From positions 24,862 to 88,861 of the forward strand of contig CACPKQ010000003.1 in the NCBI GenBank assembly GCA_902634455.1: DNA of 64,000 bases, given 5' to 3'. The stretch is from an uncultured Pelagibacteraceae bacterium. GTDB lineage: Bacteria > Pseudomonadota > Alphaproteobacteria > Pelagibacterales > Pelagibacteraceae. The notes under the pieces are model-generated. The model did no database searches, was not told the origin of the DNA, and saw nothing but the letters and a program-made list of their open reading frames with translations. Of this stretch, positions 40,525 through 50,047 are shown one piece after another; the first letter of the stretch is position 1, and the number at the start of each line of letters is the position of its first letter. The position numbers and the translations under genes are program-made.

Positions 40525-43182
40525 ATCTTTTATTTTTTCTATAGCTTCATTAATTTTACTTATATTTATACCGCCTGCTTGTGCAAAATCAGATCTTCCT
40601 CCACCTCCCTTACCACCTACTATTTCTGAGGCAATTTTTGCAAATTTTACTGCATCATACTTTTCTGTAAGTTTATTAGTAATTCCTACCGCCAATCCAA
40701 TTTTCTCATCTTTACTTGCAAATACAACAATTATTCCTTCACCTAATTCTTTCTTTCCATTGTCTACAAGTTTTCTTAAATCCTTTGGGGGTAAATCTGA
40801 AATTTTCTGAAATCTAACATTTATATTATTAATCTTTTGATCATTAATTATATTCTTACTTTTGTCCTTCAATATAGACATAACCAATAAATCTTCGTGC
40901 TGTTTGCTTAAATCCTTTATTAAACCTTTTTGATTTTTATTTTCTAAACTTGGCTTTCCACCAAGTTTAATAATTTTTGCTGATAATTCTTTGATTGTTT
41001 CTTCATCTTTTTGGCTCGATAAACTAGACAGTTTATTTTTTTGACTTAAGTAATCTTGAAGTTGTTTGTCTCTTAAAGCTTCAACTCTTCTAATACCTGC
41101 TGCTATTGAAGTCTGGCTAATTATTTTAAATTTTCCTATATCGCTTGTATTCCTTACATGTGTACCTCCACATAACTCGGTAGAAAAATATTTATTTTTT
41201 TCATCTCCCATAGATAAAACTCTAACTTCATCACCATATTTTTCTCCAAATAAAGCCAAAGCACCGTTGTCTACTGCCTCTTTGGGTGTCATCATTCTTG
41301 TTTTAACTTCAGATTTTTTTTCAATCATTGAATTTACAAAATTTTCTATTTTGCTTATTTCTTCAGTAGAAATGGGTTTCATATGACTAAAATCAAATCT
41401 CAATCTATCAGGTGCCACAAGTGAACCTTTTTGTATAACATGTTTTCCTAAAACTCTTCTTAATGACTCGTGTAGCAAATGAGTTGCTGAGTGATAGGCT
41501 CTGATATTTTCTCTTCTTTCTACATCTATTTTCATTTCAACACTATCTTTCAGTTTTATTGAACCTTTAATAACCTTTCCATAATGAATAAAAATATCTC
41601 CAATTTTTTTTTGAACATCATTTACTTCGAAATTAAAATTTTCAGAAGAAATATTACCTGTATCACCAACTTGTCCGCCAGACTCTCCATAAAAAGGTGT
41701 TTGGTTCGTTATTATAATTCCTTCTTCACCATTTTTTAATTCCTCAATTTCTTTGTTATCTTTTAGCAGACCAACTATTACACTTTCAGCCTGATTAGTT
41801 TCATATCCTAAAAATTCAGTTGGTCCTATTTTATCTTTAATTCCAAACCATATTTGATCTACAGAACTGTCTCCTGAGCCTTTCCAATTTTTCTTAGCAA
41901 GCTCCCTACTTTCTTTCATTAGAGACTCAAATTTATTGTGATCAACTTTTAAAGATTTGTTTCTTAATATATCTTCAGTTAAATCTAATGGAAAACCGTA
42001 AGTGTCATAAAGTTTAAATGCTACTTCTCCTGGTAAAACTTTATTTATTTTTGAAATTTCTTCGTTCAGTATTTTAATTCCACGATCAAGAAGTACTAAA
42101 AACTTTTCTTCTTCCATTTTTAAAGTTTCTTTAATTAAAGATTGAGCTCTCCCTAATTCAGGATAATTTTCTGACATTTCTTCTTGTAAAGTTTTAAAGA
42201 TATTAAAAAAAATTGGTTCCTTTGCTCCTAATAAATGTGAATGCCTCATTCCTCTTCTCATAATTCTTCTTAAAACATATCCTCTGCCTTCATTAGATGG
42301 TAACACTCCCTCGGCAATTAAAAAAGAGCTTGCTCTTAAGTGGTCGGCAATAACTCTAAAGCTAGAAATATTCTTTTTATCCTGTTTTTTTTTCAAAACT
42401 TCTGAGGTTGATTCAATTAATTTTTTAAAATGATCTGTTGCATAGTTATCATGTGTTCCTTGAAGAAGAGCTGTAATTCTCTCTAAACCCATTCCGGTAT
42501 CTACTGAAGGTTTTGGCAAACTAACTCTTTTTTCTTTTGAAATTTGCTCAAATTGCATAAAAACAAGATTCCATATCTCAATAAACCTATCGCCATCTTG
42601 ATCTTTTGAACCTGGCAATCCACCTTTCAGATGATCGCCATGATCATAAAAAATCTCTGAGCAAGGTCCACAAGGCCCTGTTTCACCCATTGACCAAAAG
42701 TTATCTGAAGTAGAAATTTTAATTACTCTATCATCGCCAAAACCACTAATTTTTTTCCAAAGTTTACAAGCTTCTTCATCTTCATTAAAAACAGTAAAAT
42801 AAAGTCTATTTTTATTTAAGCCCAAATCTTTAGTTATTAAATTCCAAGATAATTCTATTGCTTTTTCTTTAAAGTAATCTCCAAATGAAAAATTACCAAG
42901 CATTTCAAAAAACGTATGGTGCCTTGGTGTGTACCCAACATTTTCTAAATCATTATGTTTTCCACCTGCTCTTACACATTTTTGAGAAGTGGTTGCCCTT
43001 TTATATTCTCTTTTTTCCAATCCTGTAAAAACATTTTTAAACTGAACCATTCCTGAATTAGCAAACATTAGTGTTGGGTCATTGTTTGGAACCAAGTTAC
43101 TAGATTCAACGATCTTATGATCATTCTTCTCAAAATACTTTAGAAAAGTATCTCTTATTTCATTTAGTGATTTGGCTGCCAT
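40516..43182 (-). CDS. alaS: Alanyl-tRNA synthetase
   Basis: An 888-residue full-length enzyme. The N-terminal class II catalytic domain has [20 protein letters not shown] and [20 protein letters not shown]; the editing domain has HSATHLLHE and the metal-binding CGGTH motif; the C-terminal domain ends [16 protein letters not shown]. It charges tRNA-Ala and removes mischarged serine. It follows recA in the same direction, separated by a terminator, and converges with icd. Confidence 0.97.
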   Translation of the reverse strand: MAAKSLNEIRDTFLKYFEKNDHKIVESSNLVPNNDPTLMFANSGMVQFKNVFTGLEKREYKRATTSQKCVRAGGKHNDLENVGYTPRHHTFFEMLGNFSFGDYFKEKAIELSWNLITKDLGLNKNRLYFTVFNEDEEACKLWKKISGFGDDRVIKISTSDNFWSMGETGPCGPCSEIFYDHGDHLKGGLPGSKDQDGDRFIEIWNLVFMQFEQISKEKRVSLPKPSVDTGMGLERITALLQGTHDNYATDHFKKLIESTSEVLKKKQDKKNISSFRVIADHLRASSFLIAEGVLPSNEGRGYVLRRIMRRGMRHSHLLGAKEPIFFNIFKTLQEEMSENYPELGRAQSLIKETLKMEEEKFLVLLDRGIKILNEEISKINKVLPGEVAFKLYDTYGFPLDLTEDILRNKSLKVDHNKFESLMKESRELAKKNWKGSGDSSVDQIWFGIKDKIGPTEFLGYETNQAESVIVGLLKDNKEIEELKNGEEGIIITNQTPFYGESGGQVGDTGNISSENFNFEVNDVQKKIGDIFIHYGKVIKGSIKLKDSVEMKIDVERRENIRAYHSATHLLHESLRRVLGKHVIQKGSLVAPDRLRFDFSHMKPISTEEISKIENFVNSMIEKKSEVKTRMMTPKEAVDNGALALFGEKYGDEVRVLSMGDEKNKYFSTELCGGTHVRNTSDIGKFKIISQTSIAAGIRRVEALRDKQLQDYLSQKNKLSSLSSQKDEETIKELSAKIIKLGGKPSLENKNQKGLIKDLSKQHEDLLVMSILKDKSKNIINDQKINNINVRFQKISDLPPKDLRKLVDNGKKELGEGIIVVFASKDEKIGLAVGITNKLTEKYDAVKFAKIASEIVGGKGGGGRSDFAQAGGINISKINEAIEKIKDLI

Positions 43183-43229
43183 ATTTTTAAAATACAGCTT
43201 TTTTATTTGATGTCTAGATAACAGTAGGG

Positions 43230-43259
43230 AAAAAAGGCGCTTGTTTTAAGCGCCTTTTT
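43230..43259 (-). terminator. Rho-independent terminator after recA
   Basis: AAAAAAGGCGCTT (from 43230) pairs with AAGCGCCTTTTT (to 43259) around a short GTTTT loop. The leftward RNA forms a G/C-rich stem followed by a run of U. It lies 13 bases beyond the recA stop and upstream of alaS. Confidence 0.88.
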
Positions 43260-43272
43260 AAATAGCTAAAAG

Positions 43273-44394
43273 TTAATTCTTTTTGGACGGTACTTCTTCT
43301 TTAGATTCGGTTTTTACCTTCTCTACGTCTATTGGGTTTCCTTCAATCTTCTTTGAAATCATGCCTGCTTTTTCTCTAATTGCCATTTCAATTTCGGCTG
43401 CAGCTTTGGGATTTTGCTCAAGATAAAGTTTAGCATTTTCTTTGCCTTGTCCAATTTTTTCACCTTTATATGCATACCAAGCGCCAGATTTTTCAACAAT
43501 ATCTGCTTTGGCACCAAGATCAATCAGTTCACCTGTTTTACTAATTCCTTTGCCATACATCAGGTCAAACTCAACAACTTTAAATGGAGGTGATACTTTG
43601 TTTTTAACAACTTTAACTCTTGTGGTATTTCCAATAATAGCGTCTTTTTCTTTAATAGCTCCTATTCTTCTAATATCCATTCTAACAGAAGAGTAGAATT
43701 TAAGAGCATTTCCACCTGATGTTGTTTCTGGGCTACCAAACATAACACCAATTTTCATTCTTATTTGGTTAATAAAAATAACCATTGTATTTGTTCGTGA
43801 AATTGAGCTTGTTAGTTTTCTTAAAGCTTGACTCATTAATCTTGACTGAAGACCCACATGATGATCTCCCATCTCTCCTTCTATTTCAGCTCTTGGTGTT
43901 AGAGCTGCTACAGAATCAACTACTAAAACAGAAACTGACCCTGATTTAATTAGTGTGTCTGCAATTTCTAAAGCTTGTTCGCCAGTATCAGGTTGTGAAA
44001 TTAATAACTCTTCTGTATCTACACCTAATTTTTTTGCGTAAACTGGGTCTAGTGCATGCTCAGCATCAATGAACCCGCAAATTCCACCTACTTTTTGTGC
44101 TTCAGCCACAACTTGTAAAGCAAGTGTAGTTTTACCAGAAGATTCAGGTCCATAAATTTCAATAATTCTTCCTTTTGGCAATCCACCTATTCCAAGAGCA
44201 AGATCTAAACTTAAAGATCCTGTTGAAATAGATTCAACATCCATAGCCTTTTGTTGGCCAAGCTTCATTACAGAACCCTTTCCAAAGTTATCTGTAATTT
44301 GGTTAATCGCTGCTTCTAGAGCTTTATTTTTTTCTTTATTTTCCAATTCTTGATTTTTATTAGATTTTATTACTTTTAAGTTGTTTTTAGTCAT
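43273..44394 (-). CDS. recA: Recombinase RecA
   Basis: A 373-residue protein that forms filaments on single-stranded DNA, drives strand exchange and triggers self-cleavage of LexA and UmuD. The Walker A loop GPESSGKT is at residues 82-89; VVDSVAAL is the B motif; [20 protein letters not shown] is loop L2. A lysine-rich N-terminal extension of about 20 residues precedes the core. A near-match to the alphaproteobacterial SOS operator lies 51-65 bases before its ATG, and a strong terminator follows it. Confidence 0.98.
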   Translation of the reverse strand: MTKNNLKVIKSNKNQELENKEKNKALEAAINQITDNFGKGSVMKLGQQKAMDVESISTGSLSLDLALGIGGLPKGRIIEIYGPESSGKTTLALQVVAEAQKVGGICGFIDAEHALDPVYAKKLGVDTEELLISQPDTGEQALEIADTLIKSGSVSVLVVDSVAALTPRAEIEGEMGDHHVGLQSRLMSQALRKLTSSISRTNTMVIFINQIRMKIGVMFGSPETTSGGNALKFYSSVRMDIRRIGAIKEKDAIIGNTTRVKVVKNKVSPPFKVVEFDLMYGKGISKTGELIDLGAKADIVEKSGAWYAYKGEKIGQGKENAKLYLEQNPKAAAEIEMAIREKAGMISKKIEGNPIDVEKVKTESKEEVPSKKN

Positions 44395-44444
44395 TTTTTG
44401 CCTCTTTTTTTAACTTTTTTAACATTCGAATCATGAATATAAAT

Positions 44445-44459
44445 GTACACATTTTGTTC
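44445..44459 (-). promoter_or_regulatory. Putative LexA-type operator upstream of recA
   Basis: The plus strand reads GTACACATTTTGTTC; in the direction of recA this is GAACAAAATGTGTAC, that is GAAC-N7-GTAC. The alphaproteobacterial SOS box is GTTC-N7-GTTC (or its complement), so one base differs. The first nine bases GAACAAAAT are identical with the operator before umuD at 46318, which supports the call. Confidence 0.5.
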
Positions 44460-44502
44460 TCATTAGCAATATAAATCTTAAATTGAATAAATTTCCCTTA
44501 TT

Positions 44503-45798
44503 TTACCTAAGTTTTAAATAGTCACTATTAAGTAGACCAATAGATTTCAAAAGGTTGAATTTAGATAATAGGTAGTTTCTTTCTGAATCTGCCAAAGAAA
44601 TTTTAGCGTTAAGTAATAAAGAGTTAGATTGAATTACCTCAAGTGTTGATCTTCCAAGACCACTTTCATATTCAAGATTTATTCCTTCGCTAGCAATCTC
44701 AGCAGCTTTTAATTGGGAACGAACAGACTCTAAAAGACTTTCAGAAGACTCAAGGCTTGACCATGCGCTTGTAACTTTTGTTTCATTTATTTTAATAGCA
44801 TTGTCCAATAACAGTCTTTTTCTATTTTTTAGGCTAATATTCTTATTTAATTTTGCTCTATTTTTTCCTCCACTATAAAAGGGCCAACTCACTGAAGCTT
44901 TAAAAATATTTTTATTCCTTTCATCATATGTTGAGCTTAAATCTTCGGTATAATTTTTTTCTAATGACATTGTTGCTGTAGGTGATAAGTCAGATTTAGC
45001 TATTTCAACATCTTTTTCTGATTGCTCAAACTCTAATTTTGCGATTAATAAATCTGGGTTATTTTTTTTAGATAATTCAATTGCATTGCTTAAAGAAATC
45101 GGAATTGACACACCTATATCATTTACTTTTGTTAAACTATCAACATTTAATATTGGTCCAATAATATTCTCATAATTTAATTTACTTGAAATAACCTCAT
45201 TTTTTGCTTGAATAAATTTTGCTTGTGCACCCGCTAAAGAGGACTCTGATTGTGATAAATCTGTAAAAGTAATTTCTCCCCTATCTAATCTAATTCTATC
45301 TGTTTCAACTTGTCGTTCTAATAAACTTACATTTTTATCATTTATAGATGACTTTTCATTTGAAAGTATTAATCCTGTATAGGAATTAATGGCTTCATAT
45401 AAAATATCCTGTTCTTTTTTTAAAAGTTTTGCTTCAGCTAATTTTATCCCAATTTGATTTTTTTTAAAATCAGCATTTCTACCTAAATCAACAAGAGTCT
45501 GTTCTAGTTTTATAGAAGTTGTAAAAGGATCAACGTCACTAATTGATGCATCTCCTCCACTTTGATTGGTAAGTTTTTTGGTCTGTTCAACGCTTTTTGA
45601 GCCTGTAATTGTAAGAGTTGGTCTATAGCTACTTTTTGAAATTTTTAAATCTTCCTTTGATACATTAATGTTTTCTCTCTCAGCATTTAACTCCGTATTA
45701 TTTTTAAATGTTTGAATTAAAGCTTCGGTTAAAGTAATCGCAAAAGCTTTACTAAGAGAAAAAATTGTAATTATAAAAATTAATAATATTTTTTTCAT
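44503..45798 (-). CDS. TolC-family outer membrane efflux protein
   Basis: A 431-residue exported protein with a signal peptide (residues 1-20, ending SKAFA) followed by long coiled helices and two repeats of the OEP fold, each with the TolC/OMF-type pattern (LTEALIQTFKNN near 22, ISLSNAIELSKKNNPDL near 237). YSGGKNR near 308 is a typical beta-barrel turn stretch. It forms the outer-membrane channel of a type I secretion or RND-type export pump; the inner-membrane partner is not adjacent. The GFA gene begins one base upstream. Confidence 0.88.
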   Translation of the reverse strand: MKKILLIFIITIFSLSKAFAITLTEALIQTFKNNTELNAERENINVSKEDLKISKSSYRPTLTITGSKSVEQTKKLTNQSGGDASISDVDPFTTSIKLEQTLVDLGRNADFKKNQIGIKLAEAKLLKKEQDILYEAINSYTGLILSNEKSSINDKNVSLLERQVETDRIRLDRGEITFTDLSQSESSLAGAQAKFIQAKNEVISSKLNYENIIGPILNVDSLTKVNDIGVSIPISLSNAIELSKKNNPDLLIAKLEFEQSEKDVEIAKSDLSPTATMSLEKNYTEDLSSTYDERNKNIFKASVSWPFYSGGKNRAKLNKNISLKNRKRLLLDNAIKINETKVTSAWSSLESSESLLESVRSQLKAAEIASEGINLEYESGLGRSTLEVIQSNSLLLNAKISLADSERNYLLSKFNLLKSIGLLNSDYLKLR

Positions 45799-46167
45799 TT
45801 ATTTTTTTTGATCTAAAGGATGGTTCTCCCCATCATTGATTGGTACATTTTCTATTTCAAATGGTTTAATACCGTCAACACAAGCAATATTTACACCATA
45901 GATTTTTGGATTACTTCTAGGTCTGTTATGAGTATGAATACCACAATTTGAGCAAAAGTAGTGTTTGGCAGTATTTGTATAAAATTGATAAACTTTTAAA
46001 AGATCTTCTCCTTTAACTAATTTAAAATCATCTGGTCCAACAACTCCTATGATATATCCTTTTCTTTTACACATAGAGCAGTTGCAACGCATAATCTTTT
46101 CAAATCCCTTTTCAGGAACATTAACTCCTGCTTCAACTCCTCCACAGTGGCATGTTAATTTTTTCAT
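45799..46167 (-). CDS. GFA-family (formaldehyde-activating-like) zinc protein
   Basis: A 122-residue protein of the Mss4-like fold. Zinc ligands are in CHCGGVE (5-11), MRCNCSMCKRKG (about 27-38) and YFCSNCGIHTHNRP (about 71-84). Some family members are annotated as helping glutathione react with formaldehyde, but that activity is disputed, so the function is uncertain. It is co-directional with the TolC-like gene and divergent from umuD. Confidence 0.87.
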   Translation of the reverse strand: MKKLTCHCGGVEAGVNVPEKGFEKIMRCNCSMCKRKGYIIGVVGPDDFKLVKGEDLLKVYQFYTNTAKHYFCSNCGIHTHNRPRSNPKIYGVNIACVDGIKPFEIENVPINDGENHPLDQKK

Positions 46168-46200
46168 TTTTTAAGAAGTTTAAACTATCTTTGGTTAAAG

Positions 46201-46209
46201 TTATCCACA
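46201..46209 (+). promoter_or_regulatory. Single consensus DnaA box
   Basis: TTATCCACA matches the DnaA box consensus exactly. It stands alone in the gap between the GFA and umuD genes; no cluster of further boxes or other origin features was seen, so it may be a regulatory DnaA site or chance. Confidence 0.4.
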
Positions 46210-46243
46210 ATAGCGTAAAATGTGTTTTGAATGTTCATGTTTT

Positions 46244-46265
46244 GATTCACTTTCGATTCACTTTC
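46244..46265. repeat. Perfect 11-bp tandem direct repeat upstream of umuD
   Basis: GATTCACTTTC occurs twice in direct succession (46244-46254 and 46255-46265), just upstream of the umuD -35 element. It may be a binding site for a regulator or a replication slip. Confidence 0.55.
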
Positions 46266-46285
46266 AGACTCAAAATACAACTTAT

Positions 46286-46332
46286 TTGACAGTATTGAAT
46301 AACTCATATAATAATTAGAACAAAATAAGAAC
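46286..46332 (+). promoter_or_regulatory. umuDC promoter with overlapping LexA-type operator
   Basis: A TTGACA (46286-46291) and a TATAAT (46307-46312), both perfect, are spaced by 15 bases. GAACAAAATAAGAAC (46318-46332) fits GAAC-N7-GAAC, the complement of the alphaproteobacterial SOS box GTTC-N7-GTTC. It covers the expected transcription start, so a bound LexA would block the promoter. The ATG of umuD follows four bases later. Confidence 0.75.
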
Positions 46333-46336
46333 ATTT

Positions 46337-46732
46337 ATGAGATTAACCATTCCCTATTATTTACATAAAGCTGGTGCAGGCTTTCCATCGCCTGCTACAG
46401 ATTACATTGAAGAAGACATTGATCTTAATGTTCACTTAATTAAAAATGTCCCAGCAACTTTTATTATTAGGGTTCAAGGTAAATCAATGGTTGATATTGG
46501 AATTAACGATGGTGATTTACTAGTTGTCGATAAAAGCTTAAATCCTAAAAATTTTTCAACAGTAATTGCTAATGTTCATGATGAACTTGTGGTTAAAAGT
46601 TTTGTTAAAGAACAGGGTAAACAATTTTTAACATCTGGTTCTAAAAAATTTGAAGACAGAATTCTAATTAATGAAGAAGCTGATATTTTTATTTGGGGGG
46701 TTGTGACCTATGTCATTCACTCAGTATACTAA
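46337..46732 (+). CDS. umuD: DNA polymerase V subunit UmuD (S24 peptidase-like)
   Basis: A 131-residue protein cleaved with the help of RecA filaments to activate translesion synthesis. The cut site corresponds to Ala14-Gly15 in AGAGFPSPATDY, where E. coli UmuD has Cys-Gly. The catalytic pair is Ser50 in GKSMVD and Lys87 in ELVVKSF. Length is close to E. coli UmuD. It overlaps umuC by 23 bases, and a LexA-type operator and strong promoter are just upstream. Confidence 0.95.
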   Translation: MRLTIPYYLHKAGAGFPSPATDYIEEDIDLNVHLIKNVPATFIIRVQGKSMVDIGINDGDLLVVDKSLNPKNFSTVIANVHDELVVKSFVKEQGKQFLTSGSKKFEDRILINEEADIFIWGVVTYVIHSVY

Positions 46733-47993
46733 AAAAATTGCTCTTGTAGATTGTAATTCTTTTTATGTTTCATGTGAAACATTGTTCAATCCTAGGTTGA
46801 GAAATAAACCTGTTGTTGTTCTATCAAATAACGATGGCTGCATCATTTCTAGATCCAACGAAGCAAAAGCTTTAGGAATTAAAATGGGTGAACCTTATTT
46901 TAAAGAAAAAGATGTAATTGTTAAAAACAATGTTCAAGTTTTTTCATCAAACTATTCTTTATATGGAGACATATCAAGAAGAGTAATGAGAACTCTTAAA
47001 CGTTTTAATTCTAATATAGAAATTTATTCTATCGATGAAGCTTTCTTGGACTTATCCAATTTTTCTGATGATGAAATAGAAGGCGTAGGTCATGAAATCA
47101 GAAATGTGGTTCTAAAATGGACAGGCATACCAACAAGCATAGGTATTGCTAAAACTAAAACATTAAGCAAAGTTGCAAATCATATCGCTAAAAAAAAACA
47201 ATCTGGAGTTGTTAGTTTGATAGGAATTGAAAACATTGATCCAATACTAGAAAAAGTAGAAATTAATGATGTTTGGGGAGTTGGAAAGCAGTTAACTAAA
47301 TTTTATCATCAAAATGGAATTTACAGTGCCAAACAACTCAAAAATAAATCTAATACATGGGTTAAAAAAAATTCTAATGTTTTAAGCTCTAGAACAGCTA
47401 TGGAGCTTAGAGGTGTTTCGTGCATCGATTTGGAAACAACGAACTCTAAAAGAAAAAGTTGTGTTGTATCACGTTCGTTTGGAAAAAGGGTTGAACATTT
47501 TCAAGAATTAAAAGAAGCAATAGTGGGTTATGCTTTAAATGCTTCAGAAAAAATTAGATCAGAATCTTTAGTTACAAAATCAATAACTGTTTTTATTAGA
47601 ACTAGTCCTTTTCAAAGTCGATATGGTTTTTATTCAAACTCAAAAACAATTGATTTCCCAATTGCTACTAATAATAGTATTGAAATAGTTAAGGCGGCAC
47701 TTAATGCACTAGAAAATATTTTTAAAAATGGTTATCTATATCAAAAAGCAGGAGTAATGCTTTCTCATTTATCTGAGTCCACCAATAATAAAAATTTATT
47801 TTCTTCAGAAAGAGATGAAAAAATAAAAAATTTAATGAAATCTATTGATAATACTAATTATAGATATGGTCGATCCACTTTAAGTCTTGCAAGTGCTGGG
47901 GTTCATAAAAAATGGAATTCAAAAAGACAACACTATTCAAAAATAGATACGTCTGATTTTCATTGCTTACCAACAATAAAAGCTACTTTGTAA
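46710..47993 (+). CDS. umuC: DNA polymerase V catalytic subunit UmuC
   Basis: A 427-residue Y-family polymerase that copies past damaged bases. Catalytic acidic residues are in ALVDCNSFYVSCE (Asp14) and YSIDEAFLDLS (Asp109, Glu110). The helix-hairpin-helix VWGVGKQLTKF is near 189, and the little-finger domain and C-terminal region are complete. It overlaps umuD in a different frame, as expected for coupled translation, and ends 11 bases inside the convergent alginate-lyase-like gene. Confidence 0.95.
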   Translation: MSFTQYTKKIALVDCNSFYVSCETLFNPRLRNKPVVVLSNNDGCIISRSNEAKALGIKMGEPYFKEKDVIVKNNVQVFSSNYSLYGDISRRVMRTLKRFNSNIEIYSIDEAFLDLSNFSDDEIEGVGHEIRNVVLKWTGIPTSIGIAKTKTLSKVANHIAKKKQSGVVSLIGIENIDPILEKVEINDVWGVGKQLTKFYHQNGIYSAKQLKNKSNTWVKKNSNVLSSRTAMELRGVSCIDLETTNSKRKSCVVSRSFGKRVEHFQELKEAIVGYALNASEKIRSESLVTKSITVFIRTSPFQSRYGFYSNSKTIDFPIATNNSIEIVKAALNALENIFKNGYLYQKAGVMLSHLSESTNNKNLFSSERDEKIKNLMKSIDNTNYRYGRSTLSLASAGVHKKWNSKRQHYSKIDTSDFHCLPTIKATL

Positions 47994-49167
47994 AATGACA
48001 GTTTGGTTCAACAACTGTCCAAGAAGCATGTCCAAACCCTTTTTTGCCAATGTTAAGATACTGATAAACTATGTTGCTTTGATAAGAATTTAAGCTGCTT
48101 TTGTTCTTAGACCATTTCTCAAGTCTTTTAACATTTTCATGATCGGGAAATCTTGAAACATAAGCGTATAACCAACCCCAATTACTTCCTGAGTTTGATC
48201 TAAGATCTTGAACTTTATAATTTTTTGCTGGTCCAGGCGAACGATTTTCTTTTGCGTATTTAAAAACTAATTCATTATTTTCTGTAAAATCTATAAAAAA
48301 TTTAACTAAGTTGTGATAGTTTTTTCCTTTGAAGTCTAATTCCCAAATATTATAGCCCTGATTTTCAGCAATTATAGCTATAACTGCTAAAGCATTCATT
48401 GCTCTACCTTGATAAAACATTGCTCTTCCACCTCGACGAACCTCTATTGGCAAACTACCATCTTTTCTCTGATATTTAATTGCCGCTTCATAGTTTTTAA
48501 ATGCTTTTCTAAAAAGTTTATTGTCATTTAGTAAAATACCTAATTCCATATGGGCGACTGCTGATGAGAGTGCATGGTTGTGAGCTCTTTTTGGAGTGCC
48601 TCTTGCTCCACCATAATCGTATGTTTTTCCATACAATAAATGTTGATTTTTTTTAACAATTCTTTTGAACCATTCTTTAATTATTTTGTCCTCTTTCTCA
48701 GATACATTTATAACCTGTTTTGCAAAAGAATAGGCGGCCAGCATTGGTGAGGCAATATACAAATTTACTGTGAGAGTATCATTCCAATGTCTTCCTTCAT
48801 CATCTGATGGTCCTGTTCTTTTTGCAGCATTAACTTTTGCCCAATTTAAAATTGTATTTTTTACGTGCTCACACGCTTCAATATTTCCTCCACTACATGG
48901 AAAACTAAAATTTGTAAATCTAGATAATGCATAATCATATCTATCATCTAATCCATAACCTGAGGGAGCTTTGACCTTGAGCAATGGTCTAACAATATTT
49001 AGTTCTGGGTCAACATAAAGTTTAGTTTGACATCTATTAAGTTTTTTTGGAATTAAAAAAATAATCTCAGGATTTTTTATTTCAGCTTTTTTTTTAATAT
49101 CTTTGAAGTCTGCTTTGGAAAAATTACAAAAAAAAAATATTATAAAACAACTTATTAATATTTTCAT
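47983..49167 (-). CDS. Exported alginate-lyase-like protein (PF05426-type)
   Basis: A 394-residue protein with a signal peptide (hydrophobic residues 2-17, ending SKA). The helical toroid fold of alginate lyase is suggested by APSGYGLDDRYDYALSR, KRAHNHALSSAVAHMELG (about 187-204), and LPIEVRRGGRAMFYQGRAMN (about 235-254), similar to the NNHS and ARG-x-R-A-x-x-YH stretches of the family. It would cut uronate-containing polysaccharide in the periplasm; the substrate may instead be the cell's own glycan. It lies five bases after a GT2 gene in the same run, which favours a role in glycan handling. Confidence 0.75.
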   Translation of the reverse strand: MKILISCFIIFFFCNFSKADFKDIKKKAEIKNPEIIFLIPKKLNRCQTKLYVDPELNIVRPLLKVKAPSGYGLDDRYDYALSRFTNFSFPCSGGNIEACEHVKNTILNWAKVNAAKRTGPSDDEGRHWNDTLTVNLYIASPMLAAYSFAKQVINVSEKEDKIIKEWFKRIVKKNQHLLYGKTYDYGGARGTPKRAHNHALSSAVAHMELGILLNDNKLFRKAFKNYEAAIKYQRKDGSLPIEVRRGGRAMFYQGRAMNALAVIAIIAENQGYNIWELDFKGKNYHNLVKFFIDFTENNELVFKYAKENRSPGPAKNYKVQDLRSNSGSNWGWLYAYVSRFPDHENVKRLEKWSKNKSSLNSYQSNIVYQYLNIGKKGFGHASWTVVEPNCHFTK

Positions 49168-49172
49168 TATTG

Positions 49173-50045
49173 CTATTTAGTTGTATCAATATTTAAAATA
49201 TTATCCAATGAGTTGTTTAGTTCATTTAAATTTTCTCTCTTAGAGACTGAAAATACCAGAACTATCAATAATACTACTAATGGTATCGGAATAAGCATAA
49301 TAGCAGATATATTTTGATAAATTAAGAACATGTATACTAGAATAAATAATATAGATCTTGCTAGTACATTTATTTTAAAGACCGAAATTATTGCTAACGA
49401 GTGAATAATTAAGTTCTTAAAACTCATTTTTGAAGGTCCAAAATATCTAGTTCCTCTTTCAGAAGCTATTGCCACTTTATTTTTTACAACTTTTGCAAGT
49501 GAACCAGAAAAACTATTCCATGTGGCTTTTTCTTTTATCATTTTTTCAACAATAAATTTCGGTAAACAAGTATAGTTACCAAATTTTATTAATTGACCCG
49601 TAAAAGTATAAGTAATTATTTTGTGTATAAAGTAACAAACTTTAAAAAAAGAACTTTCCGATCTTTTTACTCTTTCTCCTACTATAACTTTATCTGGATA
49701 CTCTTTTAATTTACCAACTAATTTGTTTATTTCTTCAGGTCTATCTTCTCCATCTCCATCCATTGGAATAACATAATCAAATTCTTCTTTTTCTAAAATA
49801 TACTTTAAGCCAGAAGCAATACATCTTGCATGACCTCTTTTTTCTTTCATATTTATAATTTTAATATTTTTTAAATTATCCAACTTTAAAGATATTTCAC
49901 TTCTAGATTCAGTTGAAGCATCATTCACAATAATTATTGAAAACTCAGATTCTAAATTTGAAACTTCTAAATTTATGTTTTCCATTAGTTTAAAAACTGA
50001 TTGCCAATCGTTATAAACAGGAATTAAAATTTTAATTTTTTTCAT
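49173..50045 (-). CDS. Family 2 glycosyltransferase with C-terminal membrane helices
   Basis: A 290-residue protein. The GT-A domain begins KKIKILIPVYNDWQSVFKL, with SIIIVNDAST and the D-x-D region VIPMDGDGEDRPEEI (about 88-102). The last 70 residues hold two hydrophobic helices that hold it in the inner membrane, as in DPM/GtrB-like enzymes that load sugars onto lipid carriers. An upstream start at 50066 would overlap the adenosine deaminase gene and add residues outside the family pattern, so the ATG at 50045 is preferred. Confidence 0.88.
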   Translation of the reverse strand: MKKIKILIPVYNDWQSVFKLMENINLEVSNLESEFSIIIVNDASTESRSEISLKLDNLKNIKIINMKEKRGHARCIASGLKYILEKEEFDYVIPMDGDGEDRPEEINKLVGKLKEYPDKVIVGERVKRSESSFFKVCYFIHKIITYTFTGQLIKFGNYTCLPKFIVEKMIKEKATWNSFSGSLAKVVKNKVAIASERGTRYFGPSKMSFKNLIIHSLAIISVFKINVLARSILFILVYMFLIYQNISAIMLIPIPLVVLLIVLVFSVSKRENLNELNNSLDNILNIDTTK

Positions 50046-50047
50046 TT

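Noticed and set aside
46201..46336. Replication origin near the umuDC promoter
   Set aside because: Only one DnaA box is present, with no cluster and no dnaA, dnaN or parAB genes nearby.
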